This document shows, piece after piece, positions 1 to 12,900 of a stretch of DNA of 33,749 nucleotides (position 1 is its first letter; each line of letters begins with the position of its first letter). The position numbers and the translations under genes were made by a program. The notes beneath the pieces are model-generated. The model made no database searches. It saw only the letters and a list, made by a program, of their open reading frames with translations, and was not told the origin of the DNA. This DNA is from Rostrohypoxylon terebratum (Eukaryota; Ascomycota; Sordariomycetes; Xylariales; Hypoxylaceae), in assembly GCA_022497145.1 (NCBI GenBank), contig MU386046.1:1-33749 (forward strand), read 5' to 3'.

Positions 1-3000
1 TTAAATTTTGAAGGTGGTGGTGATATTAAGGATTTGTCAAAAATGGTAAGTGGACCGCACCTGGTATGTGCGCATACTGGTATGTTAGCTTATAATACAC
101 TGGCTTCAGGGACTAGCTCTAATAAAGAAGCCGTGGTGGTAAGGCACCAGCACATAGGCACAATCGAGACACCCCGCTACTAGATACCCGGTGGCAAGAT
201 AGATGTTGATGTAGCATTTTTTATTCTTATTTTATGGTATGTTTTCGTGATTCTACCAAGTGACTAAGGTCGTTTATTTCGAGATTTTAATTTTCGATTG
301 ATAGCACCTGTCAACATATTGAAGGTAGCCTCATAACGATGAGATCAAATTCCTATAGCGGTGATACCATTGTGTTCTCGGAGAAAAGATGCTGGGCCAG
401 TCGCTTGACTGCCTCAATGATATAAACAGACTACTATACAGCTACTTCCAGTCGAATATATAGATAATTTCTCGCAAAATAGTAGGGAAGTACTTACTGG
501 CATGATAAGTAAGCGATGGAACTATACTTCGTAATCTCAATAAAGTGCTCGGGTGACAATGTTGGCACATTATTGAAGGCGTATGCGTGGCCTCGACGTC
601 GTTCGCTCCAAGACGTTGTCAGACACAGAACGAGATTATTGGAGTATTGCCAAGGCACAGAAAGCCGCCCTGAAATTATAGACGCGTACCTATATTATGA
701 CTCTCCGGATGTAAAGCCAACACTATAGAGTAATAGGAGGCCTTTCTGTATTACCCATGCGTGTCATATAGCTCAGTCCTGGGAACCTTATGTGATGAAG
801 AATGAGCGATGAAACTTTATTAATGTAGGTATATTCTAAGCGTGGTTCCGTATTACATATTTAAATACTTACTTCATACCTGCTACCTACTAATCTTAAG
901 AAGTCAGCTTTAGGGTCCGTCTACCCAAATAGTACTTATATCTGATTTATCAAGCCTACCGACCATGTTCCGCCAGATGCCAAACGCGATGTCAAATTCC
1001 TATGATGTCGGGTCGATGCAACTTTTTTCCGTTTAACCTTGGAACTCGGATTATGATCCTGTACCAATTCGGGATAGTTGGCCGTTGGCTAGGGGTTCTT
1101 GGGATGGACATCTAGGTACGGATCACATCCCCTAGACTCCACCGGAATTAGTACTAAGACCTTTATGGTTACATAACATAAAATCGTGAGTAGCAAATCG
1201 GACGAAAGGTGACTGGTTGATCGAATGTCGCCCAGATACGCGTTTAGGCCTCATGTAATACCTACAAAGGCGACGTAGCGCCTACAATATGTTAGTCTAA
1301 ACCAAAAGATGGTCCTTTGATTTCATTATGTAACTTAGACCTAGCGTCAGGGACTATGTGATTTTCCACATTCGTAGCGTTGCCACTAATAGGAAATGTC
1401 GTTGAATGATTTACATGATGAGATGCAGCCGAAGTTGTGAAGTTGAATCGTTGAAGCAGCAGTGTAACCACATCTATTATTTCCGCCAATTATGTTTCAG
1501 CGATGCTACGTGACAATGGAAAGCTATCGTTTGAGATATGCTAGATCTTCTCGTGTATTTTGAGTTATCCCGGAAATATGGATGCAAGAGTTTCATTGGT
1601 CACTTTTATGCCCTGAAAGCTGTGATACATGATATCATTATGAAGTCGCACACGTTCACGAGGCAGGTCGGGGATGCTCGACCTGCATTGCCCTCTATAT
1701 CCCAGAGGCTGATACATATGCCTCCAGGCACTTCCTAGGTAGATTACAGGTTATACTTAAGTCAGTGGGCAAAGTAAATGTTTGCGACATGTGCTTTTGG
1801 TCACTTTTTGAAAGCATCGTTATTGTCTTTAAGGATATCATGACTACACGGTAATTATGTGGCGTCTGAGTGGAACATATATAACCATCTCATAGTTGAG
1901 TAGAAAATATGAGGAATAAAGTCGAAAGAGTCTAGTATGGCTGACGACTAGATTTGGTGTATTATCGTCTTAATCGTTTTTGGCATATGGTGGAGACAAT
2001 GCAGAAGCAGATAAAATGGTACCTGAGTCTCCGCAAGGCTCATGATCTACGGAAAACTTGAACCTTCATTGGAAGCTAGAGTGGCGCCGTACTCAGTGTG
2101 GCCCTTGTGTAAGATGGGCACAATGTCGTCTCATTCTCGAACGATAGAACACCACGAATCCAGAGAATGGAATCGGTGAGTGTAGCGAGATGTTCGTAGT
2201 GGAATCGCATTCATGACGTTGCAAGCTGACAGCAAGTTTCCCTGGCAGGTATCTGTTGACTAAGACAAGGGTTCTTATTCGTGACCGCCGACTTGCCAAC
2301 GCATCCTCGGCTAAGATTTAAATATCTCCTAACTGGAACCCCTGCGGCATAACATCTGAAAGATGGCAAAATCACGTGTAAATATTAGAAATTGATCTGC
2401 TTGAACGAACACTAGCTCTACATGATTGGACATGTGAAGAGCATTAGGGGTACGAAATAGTAATAGGCTGTGTTTTATTCCACAGTATGTTATGCGATTT
2501 GCGGAAAAACGTGAGCTCAAAAGATGTCTCTGTCAGATTACTTATGAGACAAGTCGGTAAATACTTCCTCGACATGCAGGCCCATATGCAGTCATCAAGT
2601 CGATAAACTACCTAGAAATACTAGGGGTACTAAGGTTTCTTAGCATGTGGAATGCACTTTTGAAAGCCATATACCTAAAATTGCCAAGTGTGATCGTGCA
2701 TGTTGCAAATGTACTATGTAGGATTCGAAGGGCTCGAAACTTGATGCTGCGTCCTCGACCGCTATTTAAGGTCTGATTAAATTTGCTTACTATTGTTCAT
2801 GTTGATCATTTGTTATTTGTTTCGTCTCGTTTTTAGCGAGTAAAAATTAATCTGATAGGAGGCCTCACTTCGGAAACTTCCATTGGTTGAATGTGGAGAT
2901 GATAATGGAGATCTGGAAAGAGTCTGGAGATAGCAAAAGGAGATAATTTTGCTGTCTGCATATGGGAAATTTTCTCTTTCTCGCCTTGATAATAAAAATG

Positions 3001-3680
3001 TGTAACAAGGGTCCAGAGACATCCCCACCTAGAGTTTTTTTGTGTGAGGTTCTATTGGTTAGGATCGACAAGTATGCTGGCGCGCTAAAAGTTTGCGGCA
3101 AGGATTGGCTCGTTTGAGTTCCTTGGATCTAAATAAGGAAACTTAGTTAGATTTGGTTTAGTAGGGCTCAACTAAGCTCAACTATACCAGCATACGAACC
3201 GTGCTGGCATACAACTTAGAAATAGTTGCTGAAGAAGACCCGCTTTCCAAGACCAGAACCCTACAAACCCCAGGACCCCTATCTCGAAATAAGAGGACCA
3301 TGAGAGGGACCCGGCAGAACGTTGAGGAGAACCCTCAACGAAGATTTGCGTTCCAGGCCCCCACGTGTAACTCGTAAGAGATTTAGTGGAGTATCATGAA
3401 ATATCGCAACCCCTATTCCTCAAATGGTACCTGGGCGAGTACTAGAGTACTAGGGTTGGTGGGTAATAGAACTAGCGATAAGATCTGTCTGAGGAAAAAT
3501 TTCTGCAAACATTCAAAACGAGGGCGGTGTAATCAAGACTTCTTTCCCTTCTCTATTTCTAGAGGCTGGCGAAAGAGTGCTGGATCGTAGGGGCCATCTA
3601 ACCGGTCTTCCAACTAGACGAGAACAATCGCAATTCGCTGGCCGTATTCTTACTGATTCAGTCGGGACTGATATTTCATC
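1..3680. other. Long gene-poor stretch upstream of the desaturase
   Basis: I see no supportable gene in these 3.7 kb. Every open frame is under about 80 codons, none has recognisable motifs, and none could be extended by plausible splice sites. There is no obvious transposase, reverse transcriptase or terminal repeat. The last few hundred bases presumably carry the desaturase promoter and include an 8-bp inverted repeat at 3320-3340. It may be old, decayed sequence, but nothing recognisable is left to show that. Confidence 0.5.
3320..3340. repeat. Perfect 8-bp inverted repeat, 5-nt loop
   Basis: CGTTGAGG at 3320-3327 and CCTCAACG at 3333-3340 are exact reverse complements around AGAAC. It lies about 340 bp before the desaturase start codon. 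It could be a dyad protein-binding site in that promoter or chance. No known factor is assigned. Confidence 0.4.
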
Positions 3681-5064
3681 ATGTCGACGGTCACGCAGGT
3701 CGAAGCACCTGCCGTAAAGGCTCGCACTGCTCAATTGGTGAGTGAAGACGCGTGCTAGGCTGGACGATGTGAATATCTACTAACACCACGTGCCAGAAAC
3801 TTAAGGCAGAGCCTGCAAAGCAAGAGTTTCCTGATATCAACACTATCCGAAAGGCTATCCCCCCTCACTGCTTCAAGCCCTCAACAGCGAGGTCTTTGGG
3901 CTATGTTGCGCGCGATCTTGCTATGGCCGTCGCCCTCGGCTATGCTGCTTTGACGTACATTCCGTCTGTGCCTAACCAGGCCTACCGGACCCTGCTGTGG
4001 ACCGCGTACGGGTTTCTTCAAGGTCTCGTCGGTGTTGGTCTTTGGATCTTGGCACACGAGTGTGGTCACGGCGCATTCTCTGTCCACCGACACCTGAACG
4101 ACTTTGTAGGTTGGGTTTTACACTCGGCTTTAGGCGTGCCGTTTTTCTCGTGGAAGTTTTCCCATGCTCGGCACCATCGTTTCACCGGTCACATGCAAAA
4201 GGATATGGCCTTTGTTCCCAGAACGAGTCCGTCGGTCTTCATGCAATCTCTAGCAAATATTTTCAGTTTTGTGGATATGGAGGTCTTGGAGGACGCACCT
4301 ATTGTCAACTTGATCCGCTTATTAGGCCAACAATTGGGAGGGTTTCAGGTTTACTTCCTCATCAACGCGACAGCCGGAGACGACAGCATGCAGAACTTGG
4401 ACGCCAAATGGTGGAGGCGCAGCCACTTTGATCCCTTCAGCGGAGTTTTCCGTCCTCAAGAGGCGCTTTACGTCCTTATTTCCGATCTCGGTCTTGCGCT
4501 GGTTTGTGCTGCCCTATACTATAGCTCATTGGCTCTTGATTGGCAAACGGTATTTCTCCTGTACGGTGTTCCCTACGTATGGGTCAACCATTGGCTAGGT
4601 TAGTTGAATTATCCGGGCTGGTTCCGAGTGGTTAGATGATTAACATTGCAGTAGTGGCTATTACGTACCTCCACCACACCCATAAGGATATCCCTCACTA
4701 TGATGGCGAGAAGTGGACCTTTGTCGCGGGTGCTCTCGCAACTGTTGACCGGGACTTTGGTTTCATTGGCCGACACATTTTCCACGGCATTATCGACACT
4801 CACGTCGTCCATCACCTTTTCTCGTAAGTCAAACCAGCAAGCCTACACGATGCGTTGGCTTTTGCAGTAAACTAACCTCACTCAATCAGACGTATTCCTT
4901 TTTATTATGCAGAAGAGGCTACGCGGGCGATTAAGCCGCTTCTTGGCGATCTTTACCACTCTGACGATCACTCATTCATGGCATCGCTGTGGGAGACGTC
5001 TCGTGATTGCCAATACGTGGAAAATGACCCGGCTAACCCCGGAGTTATGAAATGGCACGAATAG
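3681..5064 (+). CDS. Fatty acid desaturase, delta-12/omega-3 type (FAD2-like), 400 aa
   Basis: Membrane-bound acyl-lipid desaturase of the endoplasmic reticulum that would insert a double bond into oleate or linoleate chains using a di-iron centre. Four exons: 3681-3737, 3797-4598, 4655-4823, 4890-5064. All introns are GT-AG, 56-66 bp, and phases agree, giving 401 codons with stop. The three histidine boxes are intact: HECGH at about residues 106-110, HARHH at 142-146 and HVVHH at 336-340. The N-terminal IRKAIPPHCF segment and the WVNHWLVAITYL stretch re-formed across intron 2 are typical of fungal delta-12 and omega-3 enzymes. About 400 aa fits the shorter fungal paralogue class; canonical oleate desaturases are often about 470 aa. 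Sequence alone does not let me choose between delta-12, delta-15 or bifunctional activity. The start is the first ATG in frame and is followed after 19 codons by intron 1. Confidence 0.95.
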
Positions 5065-6919
5065 GTCTTTCAACTTGAAGTTGTAAGGCATCATGCATAT
5101 AAATAAGCTAGACGTTGTTTCTGGCATCGGATATATAAAAGGCGTATACACTGAATAGATATGGTAGATAGACGGGGCAGATAGACTAGAGCATCTTAGG
5201 TATGTTATGTTAATCCAAAACATCCTATACCTAAGTAGTACTTACCTATTACACGGCATTCGCATTTTATGCCTCACGCGTATACCCGAAACAGCGACTT
5301 ATATCGGTGACTCGGTTAACTGTAGGTAGCCAATTGGATGCGAGGAAGCTCATTCCACATGGATAATAAAGTCCCAGGACGAAATGAGCTGAGCTGAAGG
5401 TACTTGTCTCGATACCTCTCTCGACGCTTGCCAAAGTCTGCCAAAGTGCAAAAGGAAGCTCCAACCATCGTCTTCTATATTTAAACGAAGATATTCTAGA
5501 TTGCGCCTTGTCTCTGATGACATCTTCTATTTCCTGCATACGAACTAGTAGATAGGTAGACGGGAAGTTTAGTCTCGATCGCCTGAAATCAAGCGGCAGT
5601 TCCTCGATGGTGTACACCTACCGAGGTAGGTATGCATGCACCCCATGGAATTGACCTTATAGGTGGAACCTCCGATTTCCATGTCTTACATATTTTTCAG
5701 CGTGTTCAACTGTGCGACCTGACCGCAACTGCTGGTTTCTTACTATCATTTAATCGTTGCTATTGCGACGCGGTAAGGAAAGAGGCTGGAGCCTGTAATT
5801 CGAAATAGTCAACGATCGGGCTTCGCTAGAAGCAAGTCGAATTTTCAATAGGCGCAGATCATGCTGACATGCGCTCTAGTCGGCGACTACATCTACCTAG
5901 GTACAATACCTAGCAATGGCCATGCGTATGCCATGGGTGGCGCAAGCGGAGCAAATTTCGGAAAACGACAGTAAGCGGAATGCTCAGTTGACCTAGGTCT
6001 GAAGGAGCTGATCCTCAATGGCGTCATGTCATTGATGTCGTCTACCCTGCTGCATGGCTATGGAAACTCCCTTTGTCGCGGCTTCAACAGTGATACCAGG
6101 CCAGAGCCAAGTCTCTCCTCTTTTGATCAGATAAATTGAACATATTCCTCGATTTGTTCGGAGAGTAAGCACTCTAATGTGACGAGTGCTGTACGAGGCA
6201 GGCTGGCAGGGAATAACAGCTACTGTTATTGAAGGGTTTAGTTACACTCATGGCCGTTCTAGGTACCCAGCAGCACAAAAGGCTGAATTTGATCGTCTGC
6301 TAGCCAATAAATCCACCAGAATCGGGATGCATGGGTTTGGGGTCCCCCCGACGAGATTGAACGCCGCGAAGGTGCGCCACCTACGGTATCGTACCGGAAG
6401 TTCCCTCGAGGCCGAGATCTCATTCAGCTTCCATTGTGTGCGCCACGCACCACCGCGCCCGCGCGCCGGCTTCCAAAATGGGGAGCGTCCATGCATAACG
6501 TAACGGTAGGATATGTACCGTTAACCCTATCTTAATGATCTATCATGCTTACCTACCTACCTCCCTGACGTACTCGTACTCACCGGGCGTGCCGCCGCTG
6601 CTGCCTCTGAGCCAGCCAGAGATGTTCTGAATCAGCCAATGGCGCCTCATGTCTCTTTTGCGACGAAATTACATATTGACGGCTTTCAAAGATGTAGCGA
6701 ATCCCACGTTACGACGGAGATTGAGTCGGTTTCCCCGATGCGGAATCCAATATTGATGGGGGTAGCTGAAGATCAGCTCATATACAATGAATCTGGGGGT
6801 TATGGAAAGGGTCGGAATTTTCTGGAGTAGGTTAAGAGGAGGGAAGGCCCCTTAAAATCCTCATATACTCCCATAGAGCACTCCTCAAATCTCCCAACTT
6901 TTTCATTCAAAGATACCAC
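5065..6919. other. Intergenic region between desaturase and STAND gene
   Basis: No convincing gene. A 116-codon open frame at 5267-5617 (-) and frames near 6186-6503 have no recognisable motif and lie in repeat-containing intergenic DNA. TAGG/ACCT-type short repeats occur at about 5620-5640, 5898-5915 and 6550-6563. The last 100 bp before 6920 are presumably the promoter and leader of the downstream gene. Confidence 0.5.
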
Positions 6920-9900
6920 ATGTTGGGACTTCGTAAACTACCGCAAAGTAAGTCCTCAACGCTATACCCCCATCATATCTTTCCACTGATAGCCCCTAGG
7001 TTTGCGGAACCGCAGATCTGCTTCCTCGTCTCATTCATCTCAGATTTCTGCCGAAGAACCAAAGATAGAGGCAAGCATGCCTTCGGCCGTGAATGGCACC
7101 CATGCCTCCAATGGCTCTACGGATTCGGTGAAGCAAGTCGTTACCTCATCAAGCCAAGTCGACGTGAGCGGATCTACCACCATCCGTACTACCAGTCAAT
7201 CTGGATCGATTGTATCGAGTCGTTTCCAAGTTACACGAACCATCGAGATAACTAGGCGAGTACGGTCAAGGCTAGTGCGTGAGCTGGACGATGTCGATGA
7301 CGCATACCTTGAGCGTATTGATCTCCAGACCTACCTAGGGTATATCTCTGATGAGCGCATTATCCACATGCCTAAGAGAGGCAGCGAGTGGGATCAGGTG
7401 CTAAAGGAAGCTGAGTTCTTTGGTCTTCAGATTGATGAATTCGCGACAGCAGTGAGGGATTTCATCACTGATAGCACAACTATACGAGACACGGCCTTAG
7501 CAAGTTGCTATCTCCTCCTCCAGGTAAGCCATTACCCCTATGGGTAAGTACTATACCGCTAACAGTATTAGCTTGGCTGTGAGCAAGCTCAAGCTCTAGA
7601 GCCGACTTTCAATACCTTATACGAACTCGGCCAACTTCTTGCAAATACTCTTGAACTTCGCTCCCTATTTGTCCTCAGCGAGGATATTGCACGTGCTCTT
7701 GGAGAAGTCATCAATGGCCTCGTAAATCTTCTCGGGGATATTGCGGTATTTTACCACCAACGAATTAGCCGTCTTTCCAAGAACACGGTGACTATTGACT
7801 TCGACCGCGAATTCGGACGTCAATTAGAGGAGATATGCTCTCAAAGGGAACAGCTCATCTACACCATCTGGTCCTACAAACTCGGAGGTGGCCACGGCGC
7901 AAGTGAAGTAGCGTCTCTTCATCGAGAATTGGGCTCGACCTATAGCCACACTAAGTCATACTTATATGGTCGCACCCAAGAAAAGAAGCGCCGCGTCAAG
8001 GGAACTTGTAAGTGGCTTGAGGACGACCTTTACGAGTTCTTGGAAAAGGGTGAGAATATCCTTGCGATCACTGGAAGTGCCGGATGCGGCAAGAGCATGC
8101 TAGCATCTTGGGTTCGCGATCAATTAGAGAGACCGGTTGGTCACTTGGATGAAAAGCATAGGACTCTCTCCTACACATTTGGTAAGCCAATTACCCTTTA
8201 TGATTGATCAATCTAACATAATACAGCCGTCGACTACCCGGAACATGCGAATTCCCTGGCTTTATTGAAGAGCCTACTTTCCCAACTTTTGGAGATTAGT
8301 ATTGGTGATGTTCGCCTCTTTGAACAATTATCATCTGTGCTTGCGAAGTTCGGGAGTCAGCACAATGTGAAAGAACTTACCAACCAACTATGGACCGTAC
8401 TCGATGCCAGTCTAGCCACAGTCAACAGCAAGGGAGTAAACCTCACAATCATCATCGATGGGCTAGATGAGATTTCTGGCGGTGATTCGGTCGCTCTTGA
8501 GTTGTATAAACGTATTCACCAAACTGTCAAGCAGTTGTCCAAGATCCGCGCTGTGACATTCTCCCGCCCCCTCTCGCATCTTGGTCAACCTGACTGCAAG
8601 CACCTTGTCATCACTCCGGAACACGTCCATGACGACATTCAGCTCTATCTAATTGATGGTCTCTCCAAACGAAGCATCTACACATCACAGGCACACGCGA
8701 AGCAACAGGAGTTGCTCAGCCAACTGATATCTCGCGCAAGGGGCTCGTTCCTTTTCGCTTACTTATCATTACACCTTCTCGACGCCAGTGTGGATTTCGA
8801 ATCGTTCCACAAGCTAATCTATACCATTAAGCCCGACCCTAGCAAGAATCACGAGAGCCTTCTTAAGGAGCTAGTTCACAAGATTAACCTCAAAGACAGC
8901 CATGTCAACCACCTATTGACATATATGGTGATTGCTGAGCGTCCATTGCAGCTTGGAGAATTGGAGGACCTACTAAAGGTTGACCTTTCTAAGGGAACAG
9001 TGTCGTCATCCCACGTTAGTGTTCGCAAGATTATCTCTTCGGCGTTTGGACTCCTGGTTCAACACAAAAACACCATCCGTTTTAAACATTCCGTCATCCG
9101 GACCTACATCCGTGGACTTTGCGATTCTTCGCTCATCTCCCTCAAAGATGCCCACAAGCAACTGACGATGGCACTATTATTGCTTTCGAAACAAGTCCTT
9201 ACGCAACCTTGCGAACCATCGTTTGACCCAGTAAACAGCACAATCATTGACCAAGTCTATCAATCCCACACCATCATCCAGTACGTTGTGAAATACTGGA
9301 TCATCCATTTTCAGCACTCCTCTCTCATCAACTCGAAAGGTGAATTGGCAATTTCGCAGGATTTCAAGAGCATCTTCCCAGAGTCTACATTCTTCGTTAT
9401 GCTAGAATGGACTAGTTGGCAGAGCGAAACTGCATTGCAATGCATTCATCGCCACGAACTGGCACTTAGAATCCGCTCCACCTGTTTTAGCGAGAAGCAC
9501 CATACCGTGCTCCAGAGCCTCATCATCCTTGGCATCCTCTACCGAACTCAGTCGGATGTGCTTAAAGCTGCCGAGTTCTTCTATCATGCTTCTACCATCG
9601 GGCAGACCATTCTGTACAAGTTCAGTCCGTTGGTCGTTACCTGCACGTCGGTGTTCTTGGCTTGTACGGAAGAGATGACTTATAGTCAGCGAACCACGCT
9701 TGTTACATACCGCGAAGAGATGATTCGCTTCTATATCGAGGTGTGCAAAGGTCAGTATGGTGCCAACTCTGATCAAGTCATTCGCCTTTACGAATCGCTT
9801 GTCAAGCTTTACCGTGCAATTCAAGAAGAGCACATGGTAGCTGTCATCCTCAAGGAGCTTCACGAGATCATCATTATCCGGTTTGGACGCGGGTCCGACC

Positions 9901-12900
9901 GAGAGCGTGGGCTTACTAAAGAACTAGCTAAAATGAAGGTTGTTCTGAAGAAAGGAGACGTCAAAGAAGACAAGGATCAATACGATGATCTTCTCTTCGA
10001 AGCTAGTGAAGAAATGGAGCTTACTGATGAGTTGCGATTAACCATCATCCTTAGACTTGCCGAGTCATACGAGGCTCAACATCAATACCTCCTCGCAGAG
10101 AAGCTATACGTCGCTCTTTGGGGTCGCATCTGTGCGGCTTGCCGCCAGAAGACGACTGTCGAGCTACAGATGGCGCAGCTCAATATCGCTCTCAAGTATG
10201 TTGAATTCTTACGCCGCCATAAGCGAGATAGTGAAGCTTGCAACATCATGGTCTGTGTGTGGGCTGAATTCGAAAACCGTTCGTTCGAGTCAAAGGAGAT
10301 TGTTCTTCAACTCAAGAAGCTCTCAGTCTTATTCCGATCCTTTGGAATGCTTACCGTGTCTGTTTCAATCCTCAAGAGAGCTTGGGGTTGGTTCAAGGAA
10401 CGGAAGATGGTTGAGACCGAAGAAGCCTCTGAGACTACAACTATCATCACTGAAGTTGTCGAGGAGATTACGGAAACAACTACAGAGGTTTCCACTACGA
10501 CAATAGAGACTGAGACAGTTACTCGTGATGTTTACGAGACTACTTACACGCGAGCTAAGTCTGGAAAAGTAGATCGTCACTTCTTCAAGGCTTCTTTAGC
10601 CTTGGTAAGCCTTCACCTGAAGCAAGCAAAGTGGTCTGAAGCCGAGGTCATCCTCCGGCAGTCTTTAGAACTCGTTTGGAAAGGTGTCCTTACCGTTGAT
10701 GAGAAGCTCACCATTGAGGGTAGCTACATCTCCGAGACGGTAGAAACGGCAACTCGTCTTGCTCTCTGCTATCACCGACAGAGAAAGTTTGACAAAGCAG
10801 AGCAAATTTACATCCGCGTATGGAATGCATGCCTTGCTTCACTAAAGGCTGAAGATCTTCTTCTCACAAATACTACCACTAAGACCCTATCATTCTACGA
10901 AGAGTATCGCCGATATGAGAAAATCATTGAGATCCACACACGTCTCCTCCAGCACTACCGCAAGCATCTTGGTGTTACGCACAAGCTTACTATCAGCACT
11001 CTCTACCAATTGGCATCCACCTATGAGCTTCTTGGGCGTAAAGAGGCATACGACTACTACGTCGAGATCGTGACAGCATATACCCAGAACGGCATCGTTC
11101 ATTCTGAAGCCTTCAATGCCGCATCTATCGTTTTAAGGTACTACCGAGAAGAGAGTCGCTGGGCTGAGCTCCACAAGCTTTCCGTTACGCTCTGGGAGAC
11201 CATAACTAAACACCATCACGAGCACAAAGTGTCTGAAGAATTTCTGCAATTAGTTTATGAGCAGTACCGGTACGTCCTCGAGTTCCATTTGAAGGTGGAG
11301 TTCTCGATCCTCTACAAGATCACGGTCGAGTACCGCGAGACTGTCAAGAAGGTCTTTGGAGTTTCGGTTGCCATTTACCTAACTGCCTCTATTGCTCTTG
11401 CAGAGGTCTGTGAGAAGAGTGAGGAACATCAACTCGAATCCGTCACTCTTTATGAGGAGGTCATCACGAAGACGAAGACTGTCACAACTTTCACAGAGAC
11501 CAAGATTCGCACCTTGAAGAAGCGACTGTCTACTCTATACGTCACTGTCGTTACGAGTGGCAAGAAGACGGAGACAACAACCGTAGAGCGTGCCATCACT
11601 GTGTGCTCAGAGATATATGAGCATTTCAAGGCTCAATACGGTTGGTGGCATGAGACGACGCTACTCAAGCTCAAGGAGCTAGTCTTGATCTACAGAAAGC
11701 ATAGCTCCGAAAGGTCTCACTCCATCATGGTTAGCCTACTACAAGAAAGCGTGATCAAGATCCTCTCTACAGCGACCGTCGCGATTGAGCTTTACAAAGC
11801 TGCGTTGACACTTTCGTCTATCTACAAGACAGTTAAGCTCGAGCGCGAGGGTCATGAACTTCTTCGCCAACTCCGCGTCCTAATCCTTTTCCCCGGTTTT
11901 GATGTTTCCGAGCAGAAGATCAGTATCAAACTTGAGATGAAGGTTACCAAGGTATCTCTCGTTTTCCTGATCGCGCTTGAAGAGGGCCTGTACCATCCTG
12001 ACGGGAAGCCTGGACATAACCACTTTTCGCAAATCATGGCAGATCTTCTCCTCGAAACCCTTTTGTATGAACAGTATGTGTCGGTGACATCTCAAATGAC
12101 CGAGAAGACGAGTATCGAGGTCGTACTCGAACACACTGCCCGCCTTCGCAGCCTCTGGGTTACGCGCGGTCGCACTGGCTTTGTATCAGTCCTTGACAAG
12201 AAATTATTTGCCGTCTTCACCGAGCGATACTCAAAGATCCTCGGCACATACGTCAACGACCGAAACGCGACCTACGATCTGTATGTCGCCCTCCTCACCG
12301 AGATCGGGGACGGCAGTGCGACCGAGCGCACGACTATCGACTTCGCCATGGCAACCGTCAAGGCAATCAACACAGCGGTGTCGAAGTATGCACTCGAGAG
12401 CAAAGACTTACCACGCGCCCATGCCGTCGCCAAATGTGGTTTCCAATTTGCTAGCGTGCAGCGCTTCTATCACAACAAGCGCCGTGGCGTGCTAGGCTAC
12501 AAGCTCGCCGAGCTGCTAGCCGGCCACGGTGTTCCCACCTGGAAGGCAGCAGACGCAACCCTCCGAGAGTCTATGCTAGCCACTAGCCGAAGCGTCCTGC
12601 AGACCGTCTTCGCCGCATTCCGTGAAGCCGACGTCGACTTCGTCAGTCTGCGCTTCGAGGATCTATCCAGCCTCATCACCCTTCTCGGCGACCAGAAGAA
12701 CTACAGTGAACTCGAGGTAAGTCGCTCATATCCCTTCCCTTCCCTTCCCTTCCCTTCCCTTCCCTTCCCCACCTTTCCTAAATGCCAGTCTACTAACCCG
12801 TCCCCTCCCCAGAACCTCCTCACCGACCTCTGGCGCTCCCGCGAAGTGCAGCGCAGCTGGTCGCCCGCCGTCGTCCTGCACATCGGCCAGCTGCTCATCG

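Noticed and set aside
5267..5617. 116-codon open frame on the minus strand
   Set aside because: No family motif; its 5' end runs into the TAGG repeat DNA; no neighbouring exons could be joined.
9402..9863. 153-codon minus-strand frame inside the STAND gene
   Set aside because: Antisense shadow of a well-supported coding exon.
12717..12812. Reading straight through as coding sequence in the STAND gene
   Set aside because: The stretch has a GTAAGT donor, TACTAAC branch point and CCAG acceptor and encodes only a low-complexity Ser/Pro/Phe peptide, so it is better read as an intron; retention remains possible.
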